Shown here in pieces: positions 17,904 through 26,306 of a stretch of DNA of 64,000 nucleotides. The notes below the pieces were generated by a model that saw only the letters and a list, made by a program, of their open reading frames with translations, did no database searches and was not told the origin of the DNA. Origin of the DNA: Opitutus terrae PB90-1. Lineage in GTDB: Bacteria > Verrucomicrobiota > Verrucomicrobiia > Opitutales > Opitutaceae. Position 1 is the stretch's first letter. Each line of letters begins with the position of its first letter. The stretch lies in contig NC_010571.1 in the NCBI RefSeq assembly GCF_000019965.1, positions 3,295,001 through 3,359,000 on the forward strand, in the 5' to 3' direction. Position numbers and translations under genes: made by a program.

Positions 17904-18203
17904 TCACCGCTGCGCGAGTTCGCGCAGATAGTCGTAGCTGTAGAGCCCGGTGCGGTGCCCGTCGCTGAAATCAAAGCGAATGGCATAGTTGCCGATTCGC
18001 TCCCAGCCGACGACCTGCACTCCGGGGAAGCGGCGCGGGCCGTCGCCCCCGTACTGGTTGCCGAGCACGTCGCGTTCGCCCTGCGTCTCCGCGCTCGGCG
18101 AGGCCGCCCGCAGCTGGTCGAAAGCATAATAGGTCTCGGCGCCGTCGTCCCAAGCGATGGCGACTTCGGAGCCGATGAGTTGGATATTGGTGGGAGTGTG
18201 CAT
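17904..18203 (-). CDS. DUF971 (GBBH-like N-terminal domain) protein
   Basis: 99 residues from ATG at 18203 (MHTPTNIQLIGSEV). The pattern VAIAWDDGAETYYAFDQLRAASPSAETQGERD, with VVGWERIGNYAIRFDFSDGH and GLYSYDYLREL, is the DUF971 module found in Fe-S cluster related proteins and at the N-terminus of gamma-butyrobetaine hydroxylase. The usual Cys in 'LRxxCPCA' is replaced by Ser (AASPSAE), so metal or cluster binding is doubtful. It is divergent from the NADH dehydrogenase gene. Confidence 0.8.
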   Translation of the reverse strand: MHTPTNIQLIGSEVAIAWDDGAETYYAFDQLRAASPSAETQGERDVLGNQYGGDGPRRFPGVQVVGWERIGNYAIRFDFSDGHRTGLYSYDYLRELAQR

Positions 18204-18348
18204 GAGCGGGAGAAGGAGGCTCAGAAGTTGGAGCCACGGATAACAAGGGGCGAGGCCGGAAACGGCGGCAAGCACCCCGCATCGATCGCGACTGCGAATC
18301 CCCCGGCGGGCGTTGCGAACACCCGGTTCCTGTGTCCGTTGCGTGACC

Positions 18349-19659
18349 ATGGACGCTTCAGAAAAGCCGCGGACGCTGCCGCACATCGTCGTCGTGGGCG
18401 CGGGGTTTGGGGGGCTGACCTTCTGCCGGAAGTTCCCCGAGGACGCAGCGCGAATCACGGTGATCGACCGGCAAAATCATCATTTATTCCAGCCGCTGCT
18501 GTACCAGGTGGCGACGGCCGGATTGTCGGCGGTCGACATCGCGCAGCCAATCCGGGCGATCCTGCGGCGAAAAAAGAACCTCGAGGTGATGATGGCGGAG
18601 GTCACCGGATTCGATCTGGCAGCGCGGAAAGTGATCCATGACCGCGGCGAGACGAGCTACGACTACCTGGTGCTCGCGATGGGCGGACGGACGAGCTATT
18701 TTGGCCACGACGATTGGGAGCGGTTTGCCCCCGGGCTGAAGTCGCTCGACGACGCGCTCGAAATCCGCCGGCGCGTGCTGATGTCGTTCGAATGCGCCGA
18801 GACCGAATCCGACCCGCAGAAGCGGCGCGAACTCATGACGCTGATCGTGGTGGGCGGCGGGCCCACGGGCGTGGAACTGGCCGGGACCTTTGCGGAGCTC
18901 GCGCGCACCGTGCTGGTGCGCGATTTCGATCGCATCGATCCGTCCAAGGCGCGGGTGCTCCTGATCGAAGGCGCGCCGCGCGTGCTGGCGCATTTCCCGC
19001 CCGATTTGTCGGCAAGTGCGCAGCGGCAGCTGGAGCGGCTTGGAGTCGAGGTGCGGGTGGGGAAGCACGTCAAAGCGATCCGCCACCACGAGGTCGAGAT
19101 GCCGGATGGCGAGATCATCCGCGGCATCGTGATCTGGGCGGCCGGAGTGTCCGCTTCGCCGCTCACGCAGCAACTCGGGGTGGAGACGGATCGCGCGGGC
19201 CGGATCAAGGTGCTGCCGGACTTGAGCCTGCCGGGGCATCCGGAAGTCTTCGTGCTCGGCGACCTCGTGACCCTGACGGACCCGAAAGGGCAGGTGGTGC
19301 CGGGCGTTTCGCCGGCCGCGATGCAGATGGGAGAGCACGCGGTGAAACTGCTGGCGGAGGAGATCCGCGGACGTACCTCGACGACGAATGCCGCGGCCGG
19401 ACGTGCGCCGTTCGTGTATTGGGATAAGGGCTCGATGGCGACGATCGGCCGCTCGAAGGCGGTGGCGGAGATCGGCCGGCTGCACTTCAGTGGTTATCCC
19501 GCGTGGATGGCGTGGCTGTTTGTCCACCTCATCTTTCTGGTCGGGTTTCGGAGCAAATTCTCGGTCTTCGTGCAGTGGGTCTATTCCTACCTGACCTACA
19601 AACGGGGAGCGCGGATCATCACCGGCGCAACGGGAACGCCACCGGCGGGCTCGGCCTGA
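18349..19659 (+). CDS. ndh: Type II NADH:quinone oxidoreductase (NDH-2 family)
   Basis: 436 residues from ATG at 18349. It moves electrons from NADH to quinone at the inner face of the membrane without pumping protons. It contains an FAD-binding GAGFGGLTFCRKF motif (about 18-30), HHLFQPLLYQVATAGLS, a second Rossmann motif VVGGGPTGVELAGTFAEL for NADH, VFVLGDLVTL near the FAD site, and a C-terminal hydrophobic/amphipathic segment (WMAWLFVHLIFLVGF) that attaches it to the membrane. It lies next to, but convergent with, the cytochrome island. Confidence 0.92.
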   Translation: MDASEKPRTLPHIVVVGAGFGGLTFCRKFPEDAARITVIDRQNHHLFQPLLYQVATAGLSAVDIAQPIRAILRRKKNLEVMMAEVTGFDLAARKVIHDRGETSYDYLVLAMGGRTSYFGHDDWERFAPGLKSLDDALEIRRRVLMSFECAETESDPQKRRELMTLIVVGGGPTGVELAGTFAELARTVLVRDFDRIDPSKARVLLIEGAPRVLAHFPPDLSASAQRQLERLGVEVRVGKHVKAIRHHEVEMPDGEIIRGIVIWAAGVSASPLTQQLGVETDRAGRIKVLPDLSLPGHPEVFVLGDLVTLTDPKGQVVPGVSPAAMQMGEHAVKLLAEEIRGRTSTTNAAAGRAPFVYWDKGSMATIGRSKAVAEIGRLHFSGYPAWMAWLFVHLIFLVGFRSKFSVFVQWVYSYLTYKRGARIITGATGTPPAGSA

Positions 19660-19666
19660 ACCGGGC

Positions 19667-19701
19667 AAAAAAAACGCGCCGGCTTCCGAAGAAGCCGGCG
19701 C
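19667..19701 (-). terminator. Rho-independent terminator of the cytochrome-porin operon
   Basis: 11-bp perfect stem GCGCCGGCTTC (19676-19686) and GAAGCCGGCGC (19691-19701), loop CGAA. On the minus strand it is followed by a run of eight T (complement of 19667-19674). It sits between the convergent ndh gene and the MtrB-like gene and probably ends the latter. Confidence 0.85.
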
Positions 19702-19733
19702 GGCGTTGAGGGAAACTTCGCTCGCGGGGACGC

Positions 19734-21764
19734 TTAGAACCGATACTGCACCTTGGCGTAGAGCACGTGCGCCTCGAAGTCGTTGCGGCGCCCGTAGGTG
19801 TAGTCGTCGTTCGTGACGTAGCCGTATTTCACGGTGTAGATCATCTGCTCGGTCTGCCGGCGGACCCAAGTGACGTAGAATGCGTTCTGCGTATCCGTCA
19901 GCCCGAAAGGCAAGCTGGTGCGGGAGTTGTCGATGTAGTTGTCGGCATCGAACCAGTGGTAGTCGACGAAGACATCGTCCTTCTGCGACACGACATAGCC
20001 GGCGCCGAGTGAACCGTTGATCGAGTTGTTGTCGCCGTTCTGGACGAACGGATAGGCCGGCGTAGCGAGCTGGTCATACCTGGCGTTCACGCTGCCCGTG
20101 ACGAACAGCCGCGCCGTCGGGCTCCAAGTCACGTTCTGGCTGATAATGTCGGAGGAGTAGTCTCCGCTCGGCGACTTGCCGAGACCGGCCATGACGTTGG
20201 TGACCTTCGACTCCTGGTGGTCGTAGCGGGTGACCAGGTTGAGCTGGGTCACCGGGCGCCAGGTGACGCGGACGTTCACGTCGTGCGTCTCGAAGTCCTG
20301 ATCGATGATGTAGGACGGATAACGATCGCCACCGTAGGGCGGAGTGTTGTCCCGCGTGAGACCGTAGTCCGCCATCGAACCCTTGTAGTAATATTGGGCG
20401 GCGAACGTCAGGCCCGGCTTGGCATACCAGTTGGCGCCGAACGAGTATTTCTGGACGAAACGATCCAGATCGACGTCGCGGTTGATCGCGAACACGCCGG
20501 CTTCGCCGAGCATTTCCTCAAGATTGCCGGTGCCCTGAAGCCATTCAGCCGTGCCATTGAAGGTCCAGTTCGGTTTGCCCGTGTAACGAACCTCGATCTC
20601 CTCGGTGAATTCGCTCCAGTCCTTGTCGTTCTCGCCCTCGAGCGCCTCGAGGATCGGGGCGACGGCTGGAGCCGGGCCGGTGTTGATCTCGACGAATTCA
20701 TCGGTCGCTTCGTCCCGGCGGTTCTCGAAACGGATGCTCGGGCGGATCGACCAATCCTTCCGTGGTGTATAAACCGCGTTCAGGTTGAGGACCGTCTGCT
20801 TCACGTCCGCCTTGCCTTCGAGGTTATAGAAGCCCTCGTCACGCTGCTGGCGGCGCGCGTAGTTCGGGTCGTAGACCGGGTCATAGCTCTGGCCGTAGAT
20901 GCGGCTGCCTTCGATGACCGTGTCCAGCTTGGTGATCAGAGCGCCGCCGGAGACGGTGAGCTGATCGTTGACCTTGCGCAGGTAGAAGCCATGCGCCGCA
21001 TACAAGTCGTTCGAGGACTCGTCCTTGGTGGTGATGATACGGTCGCCACCGGAATCAAACGGGCGGCGGCGGCTGTAGCGCTTGTCGTCGATCTTGGTCT
21101 CGGACACCCGGCCGCCGACGTTCCACTTCTGGTCCTCCTGGGTCGTGTTGCCGATGTCGACCGAGAACGTGTTGGTGGTCTCGTTCAGGTCCATCAACGA
21201 CGGGGTGATGTTGCGCGTGCCATAGGGGGCGGGGGCATTGCTATCGCCCCACATGGTCGAGTCCTTGGTGCCGTTGCGCGCGCGGTGTTCGTAGCGGGCA
21301 CGGAGCAGAATCTGATTGGGCAGATACACGCCGGCTTCCAGCCAGGCCCGCGTGCGGTCGAGGCTCAGGTCCTCATCGAAGAGCGTGAAGGCCATCCCGC
21401 GGGGCCGGAAGTAGCCGCCGCCACCGTTATACCAGACCCGGAACTGCTCGTAGCCGCCCTCGATATAGAAGCGGTCTGTCTTGTCGAAGCGGAACGATAC
21501 CCGGTAGTCCTCGTCACCCGGAAGTAGCCGGGCGTCGAATTTGAAGACCGAGTCCTCAGCTTCGCGAGTGAGATTGAAATCCTCGATGCCGGCGAAGCCC
21601 TGCTTGGCATGCTGCACCGTGCGCTGGTAGGCGGCGCGGTTGCCTTCCAGGAGCGTGCCTCCGGCGGAGACGGAGACTGTCCCACTGGTGGTCACGGTCT
21701 GCGCCAGAAGGGCGGCAGGAGCTAGCAGCGTCGCCAGGATGAGAGAAGAGCGAAAGCGTTGCAT
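19734..21764 (-). CDS. MtrB/PioB-like outer-membrane beta-barrel of a porin-cytochrome complex
   Basis: 676 residues from ATG at 21764. It has a signal peptide (MQRFRSSLILATLLAPAALLAQ, cut near residue 22), then a long series of amphipathic beta-strands with alternating aromatic residues and Asp/Asn-rich turns, and a C-terminal strand ending in ...KVQYRF, the outer-membrane assembly signal. Length and strand pattern match MtrB/PioB, the barrel that sheathes a periplasmic multiheme cytochrome so electrons can cross the outer membrane. It starts 23 bases after the MtrA/DmsE-like gene, supporting this. There is no N-terminal CXXC motif of the Shewanella MtrB type. Substrate direction (metal reduction or oxidation) cannot be told. 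Confidence 0.82.
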   Translation of the reverse strand: MQRFRSSLILATLLAPAALLAQTVTTSGTVSVSAGGTLLEGNRAAYQRTVQHAKQGFAGIEDFNLTREAEDSVFKFDARLLPGDEDYRVSFRFDKTDRFYIEGGYEQFRVWYNGGGGYFRPRGMAFTLFDEDLSLDRTRAWLEAGVYLPNQILLRARYEHRARNGTKDSTMWGDSNAPAPYGTRNITPSLMDLNETTNTFSVDIGNTTQEDQKWNVGGRVSETKIDDKRYSRRRPFDSGGDRIITTKDESSNDLYAAHGFYLRKVNDQLTVSGGALITKLDTVIEGSRIYGQSYDPVYDPNYARRQQRDEGFYNLEGKADVKQTVLNLNAVYTPRKDWSIRPSIRFENRRDEATDEFVEINTGPAPAVAPILEALEGENDKDWSEFTEEIEVRYTGKPNWTFNGTAEWLQGTGNLEEMLGEAGVFAINRDVDLDRFVQKYSFGANWYAKPGLTFAAQYYYKGSMADYGLTRDNTPPYGGDRYPSYIIDQDFETHDVNVRVTWRPVTQLNLVTRYDHQESKVTNVMAGLGKSPSGDYSSDIISQNVTWSPTARLFVTGSVNARYDQLATPAYPFVQNGDNNSINGSLGAGYVVSQKDDVFVDYHWFDADNYIDNSRTSLPFGLTDTQNAFYVTWVRRQTEQMIYTVKYGYVTNDDYTYGRRNDFEAHVLYAKVQYRF

Positions 21765-21787
21765 GGCGTAGTTTGTAGTTTGAGGTG

Positions 21788-22567
21788 CTAGAAGCGGAGC
21801 GACGAGTTGACGTGCGAGCCGTGGACGGCCTCGTGGCAGCCGGCGGTCCAGCACGTGCCGCGGGTGACGAAGGCGGCGTGGTCACGGCCGCCGATCATCA
21901 GCTGGCCGGCCGCAGTCTGCTGCTGCGTATGGCACTGCATACAGAGCGACTGGTTGCGGGCGTTGAGCATCTTGGCGTTCACCGAGCCGTGCGGGTTGTG
22001 GCAGCTCGTGCAGCTCTCACGGAGGGCCTCGTGCTCGAAGACGAACGGCCCGCGTTGCGCCTCGTGGCACTTTAGGCAGCTTTCATTGGCACCCATCAGA
22101 TTGGTGCCGCCGCCCATGACCGCGTCGCCTTCGTGCGGGTTGTGGCAGTCGGAGCAGGTCATCTTGCCCGCCATCACCGGGTGGGCGTTCGGGAGGCTGA
22201 ACTCACCGCGCTTGTCGAGGTGGCACTGGAAGCAGGTCTCCGGGTTCTTTTCCGGATTGATGATGGTACCGGCGCCGCCGCCGGCCTTGACGTGTTCACT
22301 GCCTGGGCCGTGGCAGGCTTCGCAGCCCATCGCCTTGGCGTTCTCGCCCTGCGCCATCAGTTTGGCGTGCGTGGCATCGTGGAAGCCGGAGGTGATGTTC
22401 TGGTGACACTCGGCGCAGGCTTCACTGCCTACGACCTTGGCGCCGGGTATTTGCGGCGGTGCGACCAGCGTGCGATTGACCGTCACGCAGGATATGAGAA
22501 GCAGACCCCACGCGGCGATGCCGCCGAAGAGCAGGGTGTTTTTAGTCCAACGCAAGCGAGGTATCAT
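21788..22567 (-). CDS. MtrA/DmsE-like multiheme c-type cytochrome, probable lipoprotein
   Basis: 259 residues from ATG at 22567. The N-terminus has a hydrophobic segment ending in LISC, a possible lipobox, so the mature protein may be lipid-anchored rather than soluble. Seven CXXCH haem sites are visible (CAECH, CEACH, CFQCH, CSDCH, CLKCH, CTSCH, CMQCH). An eighth site near the C-terminus has a longer spacing, CWTAGCH (CX4CH), followed by EAVHGSHV. MtrA/DmsE proteins usually have ten haems, so this is a shorter form. It is expected to fill the MtrB-like barrel encoded directly downstream and pass electrons across the outer membrane. Confidence 0.85.
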   Translation of the reverse strand: MIPRLRWTKNTLLFGGIAAWGLLLISCVTVNRTLVAPPQIPGAKVVGSEACAECHQNITSGFHDATHAKLMAQGENAKAMGCEACHGPGSEHVKAGGGAGTIINPEKNPETCFQCHLDKRGEFSLPNAHPVMAGKMTCSDCHNPHEGDAVMGGGTNLMGANESCLKCHEAQRGPFVFEHEALRESCTSCHNPHGSVNAKMLNARNQSLCMQCHTQQQTAAGQLMIGGRDHAAFVTRGTCWTAGCHEAVHGSHVNSSLRF

Positions 22568-22864
22568 AGCCGTGTAGTGTTTGGCAGGTGTAGTCGTTTC
22601 GGGGGTATACTTCCCGCAACAAGAGAAGTATCGGAAAAATCGTCAGGGTTGACTGCGCATGGATTGCCGAGGAAGGCGCAGGGCTTGGTGCATTTTTTGG
22701 GCACAATGCCTGCGCACTGTCAGCGCCAAAATGCGCAGAGCCCGGCACCCGATTCGTGCTCCCCTTAAGGGGTCATCGGGAACTCTTCGGAAAGGAAGGT
22801 GCCTGAGCCCGCAGCGCTCGACCTGAGCGCTGCTCGGAAGAACAATCGCCGCGGAGCCGGTCCG
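22568..22864. promoter_or_regulatory. Upstream region of the porin-cytochrome genes with repeated TGCGCA sites
   Basis: Gene-free 297 bases. TGCGCA occurs at 22654-22659, 22711-22716 and 22732-22737. The last two are 15 bases apart; read on the minus strand the spacer begins TTTTGGCGC. A half-related site, TGCATTTTTTGGG, begins at 22689 and runs into the 22711 copy. Equivalent TGCGCA / T(n)GGCG arrangements occur upstream of the other cytochrome units near 24953 and 45014. Probably the operator of a shared regulator; inference only. Confidence 0.5.
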
Positions 22865-24355
22865 TTATTTTTGTACTCCGCCGTTGTGGCAGTCGGCACA
22901 GGTCAACTCGGCGTCGTATTCGCCACCGGGGTGCTCGAACTCGAGACCCTTCGCGCTGAGCAGGGCGAGCTCCTCGCCCTTGCCTTGCGCGATGATGGTG
23001 TGGCACGACGTGCAGTCGCTCGCGCTGACCGTCTGGCCCGACGCCGTCTTGTGCTTGTCGTCATGACAGCGGAAGCAGCCCGGCCAGTCTTTGTGACCAA
23101 TATTGTTCGGATAGACGCGCCAGTCGGCTTTGCGCTCCGGGAAAATCGTCGTCGCATAGAGCGACTGAACTGCGGCGATGGCGCCGGGAAGGTCCGGATG
23201 TCCGGCATATTTCTTCGTCAGGAACGCCGCGATTTTTTCGGGCGCCCCGGCGGAGGTGGTGATGTCTTCCTGGGTCATCGCGTTGACTGCGTCGCGCTTG
23301 ATGTTTGGCAAGGCGGTGCTGAGCGTGCCGGTGAGCAGCGCGCGCTCCACGGCTTCGTTGGCCGTCGGGAACATGTGCGCGGGGCGGTTGTGGCAATCCA
23401 TGCAGTCCATGACGCGGATCTGGTCCACGGGCGGCTCGCCGGTGAATTCATCGGTGCGGTAGATGCGGCTGGCGCCGGTCTTCACGTTGGTGACGCGCAT
23501 CCAGGGAATCTCCTGCCGCTTGGCGTCGGCCGCGTAGTATTCGACCTTTTCGTTTTCGTTGACGTGCCAGTGAATGCCGCCCGCGGGACCGCCGGGCCGG
23601 CTGGCGTTCACGTGCATCAGCATGCGCGCGGTGTAGGGCGTGTTCTTCTTGTTCGAGAGGAAATGGTCGAAATTGATTTCGATGTTGCCGTGGAATTTTT
23701 CCGGCCAGTGGCACTTTTCGCAGATGTCCTGGGCGGGGCGCAGATTGTGCAGCGGAGTCGCGATCGGCCGGTTGTAATTGTCCAGCGCGTACGCGATGAG
23801 CTGGTGCGTGCCGTTGATCTTGGCCTTGATGAACCACTCGGCCCCGGACCCGATGTGGCACTCGACGCAGTCGACGCGGGCGTGTTCGCCGCGCTGGTAG
23901 GTGACGAATTCCGGATTCATCGCCTCGTGGCAGACCTGGCCGCAAAACTGCGTGGACTCAGAATAATGATACGTCTGATAGCTGCCAAACGCACTGAGCA
24001 CGAGGAACAGGATGCCGCCGAACCCGAAGCCGAGCGCGATCCGGCGCTGCCGGCGGTTGCTGAAGTCCACCTGCCAGCGGTCCGGCCGGTTCTGCGCGTG
24101 TTTGATCGCGTAGCGGCGCTGCAGCCAGGCGCCCCCGAAGAGCAACGCCAGCCCGGCCATCAGGAACATCGGCGCGACGATGTAGGTGAGAATCCCGAGA
24201 TAGGGATTCTTCTCGCCCTGCGAGAAATCCATCCAGACCAGGAAGGCGAACGAGAAGAGCGCGCCGAGTGACAACACCGCGCCGATGGCGCTGATCCAGT
24301 TGTTGAAGGCGGAGCGCGGTTTCAGCGGCGAGGCGGGCGACGACGGGGTGGACAT
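22865..24355 (-). CDS. Membrane-anchored NapC/NirT-like multiheme cytochrome c
   Basis: 496 residues from ATG at 24355. There are three hydrophobic segments: about 20-42, about 56-75, and about 108-127 just before the first haem. Haem sites: one unusual CGQVCH (CX3CH) then six CXXCH (CVECH, CEKCH, CMDCH, CFRCH, CTSCH, CADCH). The first haems with FCGQVCHEAM and the GSGAEWFIKAKINGTHQL pattern resemble the NapC/NirT quinol dehydrogenase fold. The likely job is to take electrons from membrane quinol and hand them to periplasmic cytochromes such as the MtrA-like protein encoded downstream. It follows the monoheme cytochrome by about 90 bases with a hairpin between. Confidence 0.8.
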   Translation of the reverse strand: MSTPSSPASPLKPRSAFNNWISAIGAVLSLGALFSFAFLVWMDFSQGEKNPYLGILTYIVAPMFLMAGLALLFGGAWLQRRYAIKHAQNRPDRWQVDFSNRRQRRIALGFGFGGILFLVLSAFGSYQTYHYSESTQFCGQVCHEAMNPEFVTYQRGEHARVDCVECHIGSGAEWFIKAKINGTHQLIAYALDNYNRPIATPLHNLRPAQDICEKCHWPEKFHGNIEINFDHFLSNKKNTPYTARMLMHVNASRPGGPAGGIHWHVNENEKVEYYAADAKRQEIPWMRVTNVKTGASRIYRTDEFTGEPPVDQIRVMDCMDCHNRPAHMFPTANEAVERALLTGTLSTALPNIKRDAVNAMTQEDITTSAGAPEKIAAFLTKKYAGHPDLPGAIAAVQSLYATTIFPERKADWRVYPNNIGHKDWPGCFRCHDDKHKTASGQTVSASDCTSCHTIIAQGKGEELALLSAKGLEFEHPGGEYDAELTCADCHNGGVQK

Positions 24356-24387
24356 GGGTGCGGGCAGGGAGCAGGAGTGGAGCAAGA

Positions 24388-24413
24388 AACGCGGGCCGGA
24401 AACGGCCCGCGTT
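24388..24413 (-). terminator. Hairpin between the monoheme and NapC-like cytochrome genes
   Basis: Perfect 10-bp stem AACGCGGGCC (24388-24397) and GGCCCGCGTT (24404-24413), loop GGAAAC. The minus-strand continuation is only moderately T-rich, so it may attenuate rather than stop transcription. Confidence 0.45.
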
Positions 24414-24447
24414 CATAAAAAGGGTGCGGCGGGTGCCGCGCCCGACA

Positions 24448-24786
24448 TCAGGCCTTCAGCTTGCGAATGAAGGTGACCAGGTCGCTCATCTCCTCTTGCG
24501 AGAGCTCGTCCTTGTAGCCCTTCATCACTTCCTTGCCGGCATCGTTCTTCACGCCGTCGGCAATCGCCTTGAGCATCTCGTCGTCCTTGAGCTGCCCCTG
24601 CACGGCCGCATCCGAGTAGTCGCGGATCTTCAGTTTCTTGCCGGTCTTGGTGTCCGCCTTGCCGGTCGCGCCGTGGCACTTCTGGCAGTGGTTTTCCCAG
24701 TTTTCGGCAGCCGGAGCCGCCTGGCTAATCGCTGCGCCGACCAGAAAGCTGACGGTCGCGAGCGCGAGTTTGGTGCAGTTTTTCAT
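24448..24786 (-). CDS. Small class I c-type cytochrome (monoheme)
   Basis: 112 residues from ATG at 24786. A signal peptide (MKNCTKLALATVSFLVGAAISQA) is followed by a class I cytochrome c: one CXXCH (NHCQKCHGATGKADTKTG) near residue 34, DYSDAAVQGQ, and the distal Met ligand probably in EVMKGYKDELS, ending with the C-terminal helix EEMSDLVTFIRKLK. It is a periplasmic electron carrier. It is the first gene of the minus-strand cytochrome cluster and is divergent from the ResB/CcsA maturation genes, with TGCGCA-type sites in between. Confidence 0.9.
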   Translation of the reverse strand: MKNCTKLALATVSFLVGAAISQAAPAAENWENHCQKCHGATGKADTKTGKKLKIRDYSDAAVQGQLKDDEMLKAIADGVKNDAGKEVMKGYKDELSQEEMSDLVTFIRKLKA

Positions 24787-25136
24787 ATTGGGGATCTGAT
24801 GATGTTTGACGGAGACGCTCCGCCTCGACGCAGCATGCCGGAATAGATCCGATCACGCTGCGCATGGTTTGCTAAGATGCCAGCAATCGTTGTCTTCGCT
24901 AGTATAAAAAATGCATAGAGGCGCCCGGCGCGCTCTCGGTCGCATCTCATGCTGTGCGTTTTTTGGCGACAACCGCAAAGACCGCCTAACACTGCACAAG
25001 GAATGCGCAGCGAGTCCGGAGGAGATCGACCATCATTGGTCCGTTGCTGCCTTCCATCGCAAATTTCGACGTGCCTGATCTTCTGATCTTTCGCTTTCTC
25101 CTGCGAGCTGCTCCGATGCTGGCTTAATCCCTTCCC
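24787..25136. promoter_or_regulatory. Divergent control region between cytochrome genes and cytochrome maturation genes
   Basis: 350 gene-free bases. TGCGCA sites lie at 24859-24864 and 25004-25009, and a related element TGTGCGTTTTTTGGCG begins at 24953, followed by CCGCA in place of the second half-site. An A/T-rich stretch (AGTATAAAAAATGCATAG, from 24901) could hold a promoter. The arrangement resembles those near 22711 and 45014. Confidence 0.45.
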
Positions 25137-26303
25137 ATGCGTTTTTTCCCCTGCTTGCTTTCCTCCCTGAGCGTGGTCGCCTTCCTGGCCGCGGGATGTG
25201 GCGACTCCTCGGTCGTATCCTACCGCATCCCGAAGGAAGCCGCGCGCGCGGCCCAGCCCGAGTCACCTCATGCCGGCATGTCGGCCGGTGCCGGGATGTC
25301 GGCGGCCGCGGTGGACTCCGCCGGTGGTCCGGCGTTGGCATGGACGGCCCCGGCACACTGGCGCACGAAACCCGGCTCGTCGGTCCGCAAGGGCAGTTAT
25401 GCGATTGGCGACGAAGCCTCGCCGATGGCGGATCTGGCGATCACGGCTTTTCCCGGGGATGTCGGTGGCGATCTGGCCAACGTAAACCGCTGGCGGGCGC
25501 AGCTGCAGTTGCCGCCGATCGGAGCGGACGAACTGCCGACCATGCTCACGCATTTGGATCACGACGGTCTGCACATGAATGTGGTCGAGCTGGTCAACGG
25601 CCAGGGCGCCGAGGCAATGCGCCTGCTGAGCGCGATCGTGCCGTTTGCCGGCGCCACCTGGTTTTTCAAGCTCACCGGCCCGAGTGAACTCGTGGCCGCC
25701 GAGAAAGCGGCCTTCCTGGAGTTCCTTGGGACCATCAAACCGGCCGCGCCCAACGCGGACACGCCCGGCGGCGCCGCGACGGTCAACGATCCACATGCCG
25801 GACTCGACCTCACCTCGTCGACGGCGGCGCCCCCGATCGCCGGATCGGACATGGCCAACACCGCGGTGACCACCGCCGATGGCCCGGGCTTGAAGTGGAC
25901 CGCGCCGGCGCATTGGGAAACAAAGACCGGCTCGACGATGCGGAAGGGCAGTTATCTCGTGAAAGGCGAGGGCGACGAGGCGGCGGACCTCTCGATCACG
26001 GCGTTTCCGGGCGACGTCGGCGGAGAGCTGGCCAACGTGAACCGCTGGCGCAATCAGCTGCAGCTGCCGCCACTCGACGCCGCCGCACTCGGCAGTGCGG
26101 TCACCCGCCAGCAGTCGAATGGATTGAGCCTCACGATCGTGGACCTCGCTGGCGCGGGCGGCGCATCCGGGCAACGGATGCTCGGCGCGATCGTGCCGTA
26201 CGCCGGAGCGACGTGGTTCTTCAAGCTCACCGGGCCCGACGCGCTGGTGAGTCGCGAGAAGCCTGCCTTTCTCTCTTTCCTGAACACCGTCCAGACTCCC
26301 TGA
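25137..26303 (+). CDS. Lipoprotein with two tandem copies of one domain, next to cytochrome maturation genes
   Basis: 388 residues from ATG at 25137. A lipoprotein signal peptide ends in FLAAGC (lipobox; Cys21). The mature part is an internal duplication. Copy 1 (about 66-200) and copy 2 (about 245-385) share WTAPAHW, RKGSY, ITAFPGDVGG, LANVNRWR, QLQLPP, AIVP and AGATWFFKLTGP. The copies are joined by a Pro/Ala/Thr-rich linker. Related proteins occur beside ResB/CcsA genes in PVC bacteria; the function is unknown. It ends three bases before resB, so the three genes form one transcript. Confidence 0.8.
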   Translation: MRFFPCLLSSLSVVAFLAAGCGDSSVVSYRIPKEAARAAQPESPHAGMSAGAGMSAAAVDSAGGPALAWTAPAHWRTKPGSSVRKGSYAIGDEASPMADLAITAFPGDVGGDLANVNRWRAQLQLPPIGADELPTMLTHLDHDGLHMNVVELVNGQGAEAMRLLSAIVPFAGATWFFKLTGPSELVAAEKAAFLEFLGTIKPAAPNADTPGGAATVNDPHAGLDLTSSTAAPPIAGSDMANTAVTTADGPGLKWTAPAHWETKTGSTMRKGSYLVKGEGDEAADLSITAFPGDVGGELANVNRWRNQLQLPPLDAAALGSAVTRQQSNGLSLTIVDLAGAGGASGQRMLGAIVPYAGATWFFKLTGPDALVSREKPAFLSFLNTVQTP

Positions 26304-26306
26304 TCC

